Shown here: piece after piece, positions 56,291-64,000 of the stretch
How positions within the stretch are numbered: position 1 is the stretch's first letter
Layout of the letters: each line of letters opens with the position of its first letter
NCBI GenBank assembly: GCA_021234155.1
Contig: JAJEKV010000028.1
Span: 15,065,928-15,129,927, forward strand
Reading direction: 5' to 3'
Length of the DNA: 64,000 bases
DNA from: Isoetes taiwanensis
Taxonomy: Eukaryota; Streptophyta; Lycopodiopsida; Isoetales; Isoetaceae
The notes under the pieces: generated by a model
Seen by the model: the letters and a program-made list of their open reading frames with translations, nothing else
The model's database searches: none
Told to the model about the DNA's origin: nothing
Made by a program: the position numbers and the translations under genes

Positions 56291-56369
56291 ACGGCACATA
56301 GACATTTCACAGATAGTTTTTGAGCCTCTGACGAATTATCTGACTAAAAGTAGTCATTCTCTTGTAGTG

Positions 56370-57225
56370 TCTGAGCTCCCTTTATGTGTTAAGTGCAACT
56401 AGAGTCAAATTTTCCCTAGAGCCATTACTACTGATGGAGTGTCGTTAGAATTGTTTTCGTTATTTTTGCAATTTCGTTATTTTTGCTAGATCCACATGCA
56501 CGCTCTTAGATTGGATACCCCATAGTCTACTCGTGCAATGCCGTCTCATATTTTAGAAACATCAAGTATCACATTTTAAGAACTTTGGCACCATTCCAAA
56601 GTTACACAAATTTCCCCTGCATGAGTGAGTTGACGGAGAGAAATGTTCGCGGCGGCCTTGACTGCCGCGATAAATTTCTAGTATTAATAAAACATCAAAT
56701 GATACAAATGAAGAGCAATTAAGCAAAGAACAAACCTTCCATAAGGCATCTTCTTTCCTTCTTTATAGGCAATTTTAAGTCGTATTCTTCATGAATCCTG
56801 GCCATTTCCTCTGGCTTTCATTAAGATTCGGTTATATTCTGAAGTAAGAAACATATTGACTTTAAACTGGGTACTTAGTAGGTACTATCTCCACACTTTT
56901 AGGGCTCATAATATTGCAAATAACTTCTATTATGCCCAAGATGTCATGAAAAAATCCGAAGTTCACATTTATTGACGCCCAAAACGGAAACAATCTCAAA
57001 CCCAAACTTCATAGATGATCTCCCTCAATTCTATCATTTTAATATCTCTTACACCACCTTCAAGAAGGCACGCAACAATGATGGTGAAAGAAGCCATAAA
57101 CAGTAAACGATTAACCTCCGGTCTGAGAGAAGTTGTCTTATCTCCATTAGATCACAATTGTAAGTCTAAGGTAAACTTAAGAGTTGTTTGACGTATTAGA
57201 TGAGATGAAACACGTGACATCGAAT
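56370..57225. other. Intergenic; short GC-rich foldback
   Basis: At 56,649-56,690 'gcggcggcc ttgac tgccgc' folds back and is followed by the complement of AGAAATTTATCGCGGC, a phrase also found at 20,575-20,590. Otherwise AT-rich with nothing recognised. Confidence 0.4.
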
Positions 57226-57685
57226 CGTGCTTTATTACAATCACCCCATTGTCACAGCGCGCAGGGTTGGGGCTCCGAGGCCAGACCGACCCCGCCAGGA
57301 CAGGCAGTATGTCCTTCAGCATGGACGTCATCCAAAACACACCCAATTTTCAGTTCAGGAGGATCTCTCTCCGCTTCAGCTGACCAGACGACGCCAGGAG
57401 TTGTGTAAGGTGCGAGAGGCCAGGCTACAGCAAAAGTGGGTAGTGTACCGGGGAGGCACAGCTATTATCCGAGACCAGTGTCCTCAGAACCCATGGTTTG
57501 GTTACCTTTAGCTCATATGCATTTGCTTGGACGCTTATTATTATTTTTGTTGTGTTTTGTTATGTTCATATTCGTTTTCTTTCGTCACTGTATCGGGCTT
57601 ATGCCCGCTTTTTGTATTGGGTCCCATAACCCGATTGGGTTTTCGCGGACGTTAAAATTTCATCTATCTATCTATTATAGCCGTG
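57226..57685 (+). mobile_element. Non-LTR retrotransposon fragment with (ATCT)n tail
   Basis: An open frame (57,227-57,511) ends LTRRRQELCKVREARLQQKW then VVYRGGTAIIRD, which resembles the last part of a LINE ORF1 ('...ARLFVDG' type). A hairpin CGGGC/GCCCG follows at about 57,595-57,608, then a stretch with 'attgggtcccataaccc', and finally 'catctatctatctat' at 57,660-57,675. The layout suits the 3' end of a LINE or a derived short element. The family is uncertain. Confidence 0.4.
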
Positions 57686-58260
57686 GAACTTTGCATCACA
57701 ACCATCCAAATGTTGTGCCCTAGGTATATTCCAACCATGGGTCGAAATTGAGGGGGGAAGTGGAGGGTCATAATGGCTTGACATATTTAAAAAATTGCAC
57801 TTGCATGCCATTCTAAATTCATCCAGGAAATCAAACATGTGCCGCTGGCTCCTTACAATAATGATACATATTGCTGGTAGAAGAATAAAAATTAGAAATC
57901 AATTTTATTAGAGACTCCAAATCCAAAAATCTAACTCTGTAACAACACGTATTCTAAATAATACCTAGTTGGTCTTGTAAATGCCATTGCCGTGCTTACA
58001 GAAGTGCCCTTGCAGCAAGAGATCTTCCCTAGTGTACGACGGGTGAAAATAGCTTTACCCCAATTTTGGTGATTCCGTCGCGGTGACTACTCTCCCGCAA
58101 AATCAATAACCCTCCTGCCCCGTTTCCGTATCCCTACCCCGTTATCTGTACGTACCCCATTATCTGTACCTGACAGGCTCCATTTTACACCTTCCGGCAG
58201 AATCACATCTGCAAAATACCGCTAGACGGAATCACCACCCTTTTATTCTACACGATGTTA
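57686..58260. other. No gene seen
   Basis: Mixed-composition non-coding sequence. 'ccccgttatctgtac' occurs twice near 58,137-58,168. The stretch leads into the minisatellite. Confidence 0.4.
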
Positions 58261-58261
58261 T

Positions 58262-58448
58262 CACATGGAATTGATCCGTCGGGGTGGAATCACCATATAC
58301 TGTAATATTCTCCGCCCTGGAATCACTGCGTATGATAATATTCTCCCCCGTGGAATCACCATGTAAATATTCTCCCCGGGAATCACCGCGATAATATTCT
58401 CCCTCGTGGAATCACCGCGTACTATTCCTCGGGAAGGAATCACCTGGA
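58262..58448 (+). repeat. Minisatellite, ~35-bp 'ggaatcacc...atattctcc' units
   Basis: Six or so degenerate units, each with 'ggaatcacc' followed by 'gta.taatattctccc'. Unit length varies from about 30 to 38 bases. The core on the other strand is GGTGATTCC. The site lies just before the L1 insertion. Confidence 0.75.
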
Positions 58449-58498
58449 GATCTTTGAATCTGTAATAACTGCAGGCAGGGAGGAAAAAATGGCAATGC

Positions 58499-61413
58499 AG
58501 AAATGTTGTTGCAGTGTATTGTTGCTTTGGAGCAGGTTAAAGTGCATGAGGCGCGTGTGAAGGCAGCCCTTACCTGGTTGAAGGAGGGGGATACAAGTTC
58601 GTCGGTGTTCTTCAGAGCAGCTAGGCAGCGGCGATATGCAGCATCTATGGCGTCCCTTGCTTTGCCTGATGGCCGGACTTTGGAGGATCCCGCTGAGTTG
58701 CAGAGGTATGTGCATGCTCATTTCTCAGGGTTTTTTGCGCAGCGCACTCTTCCCTATGAGCAGGAGATGCAGGAGCTTGTTTTGGGGGCTGTTAAGCCAT
58801 CTATTTTGCCTCACCAACGTGAGAGCTTGGAGCGGAGCTCTCCGTAGAGGATTTAGCGGAGGCATGTATGTGCATGGCCAAGGATAAATGTCCCGGGCTG
58901 GATGGCATCCCCGTGGAGTTCTTTTCAGACTTATTGGGAGTGGGCTGGTGAGTCTCGTGGTACTGTGTATCTTGAGTTGCTGCAGTCTTCTCACATGGAT
59001 AGGATCTTGAATACCGCATGCATTTCCTTGATTCCTAAGGTTAAGCAGCCTTCTACTATTAATGATTGGAGGCCTATATCCTTGTTGTCCTCTGTGTACA
59101 AGATTATTGGCGAAAAGCCCCGGCCGAAGTTGAAGCCGGTGTTGACTTCTTCCATTAGTAAGGTGCGACTGGGTTTGTTCCCCGGAGGAACATTTTGACT
59201 AATGTTGCCGCAGCCTTATGAGGGCCTTTATTGGGCCAGAGAACAGTCAAGGCATTGCCTATCTTAAGCTTGACTTTGCCAAAGCTTATGATAGTGTCCG
59301 CTGGGAGTTCTTGTCCGCCATGATGTTAGCGCTGGTCGGGTCCACGCTTTACGTGAGAGACAAATGAAAGCTGCATAGGTCAAAGACGGGTTACTTGGTG
59401 TGCCGTGGTGAACCGTCCGCCTTTTTCTCCTTAGGCGAGGGTAAGGCCGTGGGTGCCCTTTGGCACCATTTTTGTTTACGATTGTGGCGGAGGCACCGCC
59501 TCGCTTGTTTTTGGCTGCAGTGGAGGAGGGGGTGGTGGATGGGCTTTGGATGCGGGATGGTAGTCGCCAGATTATTAACCGATTCAGCCGATGACACTTT
59601 TCTCTTCTTGGTGGCGTAAGAGAGGAATTTCGCGGAATGTGAAGGGTTTGCTGGATACTTTCTCCTTGGCCTCGTGCATTCTTCTGAATTGGGGCAAATG
59701 CTCCGCATTATGGGCCCATTGACTCCGCCCCCCTTGTTTGGCTCTATTCCCTTGGAAGGTGCTTCCGTGTAATGTGTGTACTAAGTCAAGGTATTCCCTT
59801 TGGAGGGGATGTTTCCATGGGGAGGGTGTGGGATGAGATTTTGCGGGGGGTTGCGAAACACCTCAATTGGTGGAAGGGTAGCAAGTTGTCCATGGCGGGT
59901 AGGATCACTATTGCCAAGTCAAGATTTTGTAGCACTCATGTGTATACAAAGATTCATGCGATGTTAGCTCCCGAGGGTAAGATACGTGCTTTGGATAAGA
60001 TTGTTCAAATTTTGTGTGGGGCGGGATGATGAAGGGCGGTTGTTAAAGTGGCTTGGTGGAAGTGTCTCCTACGGGAGGATGGGGGGGCTTGGCCATTCGG
60101 ATTTGGCACTCGCATAGTAAGGTGTTGGTCTCTAAGTTTATTTGGAGCATTCTCAGGGATGGAGCATCTTCTCCCGGTGCGGCACTATTGTGGCAATCTC
60201 TTCGCCATTGTGTGGCATTTGGAAAGTCGCCTTGCGTGCATATAGAGTTGCCCCGGGCAATCGCTGTATGGTCTCCGGCCTTTCCCACATGCATCCCCTT
60301 TTCTCACGGGGTGTTATGGGCTTGGAATCACGTCGTATGGTGCTCTTCCAAATAGATTATGCCTCAATTTATCACCACTCTTCTCCTTTCTTGTGGGTTC
60401 CTCTACCCCCAAGCGTATTTGCCCTTGGTCCACATGCATGCTCTGGACCTTGCGGATTGGAGGCGAAGCTGTCAGTGCTCACCTTGGAGGATTGGTATTG
60501 GGATGGTCGGCTAGCTTCGTGGGAGTTCTTTTCGAGCTCGCTTTTGCTGAAGGGACGCTGGACCGGGCTATCCGGGAACAAGTGGCGGGAGTATTCCGCT
60601 ACACATACCTATAGTCCCTCGGGTGATGTGGTGGTGCAGGTTTGGAAGGTTCATCCGGATGTTGTATCTTCTTGTTTTGTGCGGTCTTGTTACCGGGTGT
60701 TGGCTATTCATGACACTCGCCCTCTTCGGGCAAGTGGTCTCGCAGCTTCCTGTTCTCGATGGCGCTTCGGTTTGGGCGTGGACATGGAGCTCACTTCCCC
60801 ACCGAAGGTTCGGGTGCTTCGTGGCGGTGGTGCACCCGGCCATCGTCGGGGTGAATGTCCTTGTGAGTCGGGTTTAGGCCAGGTGTGAGCCCTCTTTGCC
60901 CTTGTTGTGGCCTTCATCGTGAGACCGCGGGAGCATTGTCCGGTTTTATGCCCTCACTTGCAGGTTGCCCGGGATTGGGTCGGGGCTCGCTTCGTGAGAT
61001 TGAATAGCCAACAATTGCTGCTTCATGTATATCCCGTGCTTGGCCGCCAGACGCAAAAGAAGCCTTGCATCCGTGGCGTGGCTTGGTTGGTGTGGTTGAT
61101 TTGGAAGCGGCGGTTTGTGGATCTTTCGGGGGATTCAAAGACTGCGGCCTCTCTCGATTCCTCGACTTCGGTACAAGCTATTTCAAAGCTTTTTGGTGTT
61201 CCCGGGATTAGTAGAGCGGAAGTTTTCCATTTGGCGGGACTTCTTGGGTGTGGTAGATGGTGATGGCCAGTTTGTACAGCAGTAGAGTTGCAGTTGTTGT
61301 GGAGTGTCGAGGTATCACTGTCTCTTTGGGGCAGTTCTCCTTCCTCCTCACTTGCTTTGTAACATTATCATTCTTTTAATATATTGCTGACACAGTTCTT
61401 CAAAAAAAAAAAA
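58499..61413 (+). mobile_element. 5'-truncated L1 LINE with target duplications
   Basis: The insertion ends in a poly(A) run (61,402-61,413). The 15-base sequence AAAAAATGGCAATGC occurs just before it (58,484-58,498) and at its end (61,408-61,422, overlapping the poly(A)). This is the target duplication of an L1-style insertion. Only the ORF2 part from before the RT onwards is present. Confidence 0.9.
58503..61263 (+). pseudogene. L1 ORF2 relic (RT and zinc-binding end)
   Basis: Pieces in order: ARVKAALTWLKEGDTSSSVFF (about 58,548), CPGLDGIPVEFF (about 58,888), LIPKVKQPSTINDWRPISLL (about 59,030-59,090), YLKLDFAKAYDSVRWEFL (about 59,262-59,315), FADDTFLFLV by shifting frame (about 59,590-59,620), HLNWWKGSKLSMAGRITIAK (about 59,860-59,920), and a zf-RVT-like end with VWKVHPD (about 60,640), KVRVLRW-type and LCPCCGLHRETAGAL (about 60,895-60,940). 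KLDFAKAYDSVRWEFL marks plant L1. There are at least eight frame breaks. The composition is GC-richer than the flanks. Confidence 0.88.
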
Positions 61414-62981
61414 TGGCAATGCCCGATTCCATAAAAAATGGTTGAGGATGGTTTAAGCGATACCTACGTTGCTTGAAGATCATAAAGGAAATTAATTAAA
61501 CCAATGTTGCAAAAAAACAAGCTAGGCTACTCCATTTTGTATGTGCATGTCCATTGTTATGCTCTGCACTGCCCAGAACATTTCTGGTTGGGGATTTGAA
61601 CACCTTACCAATATCGGCAATGCCATGGGCTGCTTCAAAGCAAGAACAAGAAATAAGAAACATGCCCATTTGAAAGCAAGAACAAAAAGCAAGCATGACA
61701 CATGACAATGAATGCAGATTTTAATAGACCTGCATTACAGCATGCACATAGAATTAGAGCCATATAGATATATGAGGAATCTTACATGGCTAAACTACCT
61801 TAAACTGATTGTGACTGCTTGTCTACTTGGCATTTTATCTCGTCACAAACCAAACCAAACTCTCTGCTTGTAGGCATCTGACTGCATTCTTTAGTTTTAG
61901 TCCAGAAGAGTGCATTCATTTGGACACAAAGAAACCCCATTGATGCCATGCCCCAAAATTGTAGATTAACTTGCCACATTTCCTAACCTAGTTCTAAATG
62001 GCAATGGGTTATGTCTCATCTTGCTCTATAGCAAAAGCCTGAAACGTTCTTTAATATGATGTTGCAGCTAAAACACCTGTAGATATCCAATAGCCACTTG
62101 ATTTGATATTTTCTAGTTATATATCTGAAAAGAATAAAATGACTATTATTATTTTAGTTAGAATATTTAGAAGGCTGAGCGATCCTGACTTGGATATTGA
62201 GATAGTTGGCATGCCCTTGCACTGCAAATAGTCATATAAATTTCTGATTAAGAGAAGAGTTTTTTATTAGAATCATAATATTATGCAGCAGAAGAATACA
62301 ATGTTATCTATCTTCTTAACCCTTATATCTATACGAAACCCATCAATTTGAAACCCTAAGAGAACATTTTTAATGCATGTGGTTTACAAAGCGACTAAAA
62401 TTTTGTTTTCCTTGCCAAATAATTCCATCCATTATGCCCAACATCGAACTCCATGTTTTCACATATAAAATTTAATATCTACTAAATTGCAGACCATTAT
62501 TAGATTATGTGTCGTTATCTTATAAGAATCTTCTTGGGACGTTTAGAATATATGGAAACAGACCAAGTCTGCACAAATGGATAAATTATAAAGGTCTTGT
62601 ACGACGTCATTTGTAATGCTGTTGTGTGGGAAATATTCCTGAGCCTGTGATCTAAACGTGAACCTAAAAACTTTGTCTGATTACATTCACGTTTTTAATG
62701 TTGCCAAAATTCTTAAAAAAAATATTTACCATCATAGGAGCTTCCTGCTATAGCGTCATGCATAATCCTTCTTCTTGCTATCTTTTGCAAAGAATAATTA
62801 TATAGTTCCAAGCCAAATATAGACATTGGGGATTCTGGAAGCAACGATTGGTACTCCTCCAACATATTAGCACCAAGAAATCAGCACAAAACACTTCTAG
62901 ATCTATAGATACAATTGAAACTAATAGTTATAGTTATGCCACAACAAAAATTTAAAACCTTAGAATCCACTCTTGCCATGC
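61414..62981. other. No gene seen
   Basis: AT-rich non-coding sequence. No open frame above about 70 codons, no recognisable domain, tandem repeat or strong hairpin was found. Confidence 0.45.
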
Positions 62982-63000
62982 AACAATAATCCATGACATT

Positions 63001-63775
63001 TTTTTTTTTTTGGAAGGACGAAAGACAAAAAGTTTATTAATCAGATAAAAAGTACAAAATTTACATGTCTCATCTAACTATGTACGCACAAAAAGATGCC
63101 ACAGGAGCACGAGCCTGGAGCACAATGTACTTACTCTAGAATAGGAGACTAACGATAAGAATCAATTCGAAGATACTGAATTCAGATGCGTTCCATCATT
63201 TCTGATTCAAGGGAGAAACACTCGTAGGTTGTCAGTATCTTTTCTAGGCCACCGTAATAACACCACGTGCAGATGAATAAATGTCCTGAAAGATGTGGTG
63301 TCTGCGACGCTCCCATATCCACCACAGGAGCCAATCAGAATCAAGATGGAATGCCCTCTGTTTAGCTGGGGGCCATGCGTTAGGACAGGACACCAAGAGG
63401 ATGCATTGGCAGTCCAATATATTGTTAGACAAACCTTGTAGCCAGGACCATGCTGGTTGAACCTCTGGACAATCAAAGAGACAGTGCTCAAGAGTCTCAA
63501 TGCCTGACGGGCAGAGCGGGTATACTGCAGATATACGAGGATCATAGCGATGTCAGAAGTTATTAACACGCAGGCACCTATGGATAACCTGCCACTATAG
63601 TACAGAGACTTTAGGGTGGAGCAACCTATTCCAAAGCCATCGCCATATATGACACAAAATGGGTTGTGGAACTTGTAGGTGCCACCCATATGGCAAATGG
63701 AGGGGTTGTGGTGCTAAAAGAAGGCGATATACTGATTTGACAAAGTGCTTGCCTTTGTGAATATTTTCATAACCT
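63001..63775 (-). mobile_element. Short 5'-truncated L1 tail (antisense)
   Basis: A T-run at 63,001-63,012 is the poly(A) of a minus-strand insertion. The 19-base target AACAATAATCCAYGACATT flanks it at 62,982-63,000 and 63,776-63,794, with one mismatch. The minus-strand frames give SVYRLLL, then WNRLLHPKVSVL, then CPSGIETLEHCLFDCPE and AWSWLQGLSNNI, the zf-RVT end of a plant L1 ORF2. The frame shifts between pieces. About 775 bases remain of an element that would be several kb long. Confidence 0.88.
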
Positions 63776-63794
63776 AACAATAATCCACGACATT

Positions 63795-64000
63795 GTGATA
63801 CTGAATGTAGAAATTCCAAGAAAATGGTAGATGGGTTTCATTTTTTTGTAGAAGGTGCCTTTATATTGCTAGGCATCACTATCGCCTTGTAAGTTTTATC
63901 ATAAGCTTAACAAACGGGTTTATTTTCTACCCAGAATAAAAATTACGGCATTGACATTTGCCTGCCACCGAATCTTTGCTCCAACGAATTTTAATAAATG
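63795..64000. other. No gene seen
   Basis: AT-rich sequence to the window edge without recognisable features. Confidence 0.4.

Larger units (their letters stand above)
49906..56369 (+). mobile_element. CACTA (En/Spm) transposon carrying a SET-domain gene
   Basis: A 6,464-bp element with clear ends: CACTACAAGAGAATGA at 49,906 and its exact complement ending at 56,369, a 16-bp terminal inverted repeat. The flanking TCT (49,903-49,905 and 56,370-56,372) is the 3-bp target duplication typical of the superfamily. About 250 bases at the 5' end and 370 at the 3' end are packed with TTAGTCA motifs. Inside, on the + strand, are a SET-domain gene (50,173-51,604) and a TNP2-type transposase with introns (52,013 to about 55,634). 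Matching ends with an intact target duplication suggest a rather recent insertion, although both genes contain frame breaks as read. Confidence 0.93.

Noticed and set aside
63207-63689. 160-codon minus-strand frame
   Set aside because: Out-of-frame reading of the L1 tail; the true protein pieces lie in the neighbouring frames.

Overview
This window is nuclear DNA from a land plant. The evidence is one intact plant-type lectin receptor kinase, fatty-acid elongase (3-ketoacyl-CoA synthase) relics, Copia, CACTA, Helitron and LINE elements, GT-AG introns, and very low gene density. I cannot fix the clade. The repeat load and one LINE of a type that is not the usual plant L1 would suit a fern, another seed-free plant or a conifer, but that is inference.

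Layout. Positions 1-12,682 (copy A) and 18,826-31,862 (copy B) are two direct copies of one ~13 kb segment. Each holds, in order, an anonymous repeat-rich stretch, a degraded Helitron 3' end, a minus-strand lectin receptor kinase, two foldback hairpins, and a plus-strand 3-ketoacyl-CoA synthase relic. Copy B keeps the kinase open (812 codons) and the hairpins paired. Copy A carries dense small indels throughout. Between the copies lie a GC-rich block (12.7-17.7 kb) with a badly decayed antisense LINE, and a satellite-like array (17.7-18.7 kb).

From 30.5 to 42.7 kb the insertions are nested. Two inverted arms of a foldback-type element enclose a minus-strand LINE with ORF1 and ORF2. That LINE is itself split by a Copia element (32,688-38,127) with near-identical LTRs and a visible target duplication. 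The Copia sits inside the last zinc-knuckle motif of ORF2. In the LINE, ORF1 and ORF2 share one frame and are separated by a single TAG.

The stretch 42.7-49.9 kb has no recognisable gene but holds a related foldback MITE and several tandem duplications. At 49,906-56,369 lies a complete-looking CACTA (En/Spm) transposon with 16-bp terminal inverted repeats, a TCT target duplication and arrays of a TTAGTCA subterminal motif. It encodes a TNP2 transposase with introns. Upstream of this, where a second element protein would be expected, is a gene with a SET (protein lysine methyltransferase-like) domain. This SET-carrying CACTA is the most interesting object in the window.

The rest (56.4-64 kb) holds a non-LTR fragment, a minisatellite, a 5'-truncated L1 with 15-bp target duplications (58,499-61,413) and a short antisense L1 tail with 19-bp target duplications (63,001-63,775).

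Only the receptor kinase looks like a working host gene. Almost every other coding region carries frameshifts. Some may be assembly or base-calling errors, so frame-disruption claims should be checked against reads.
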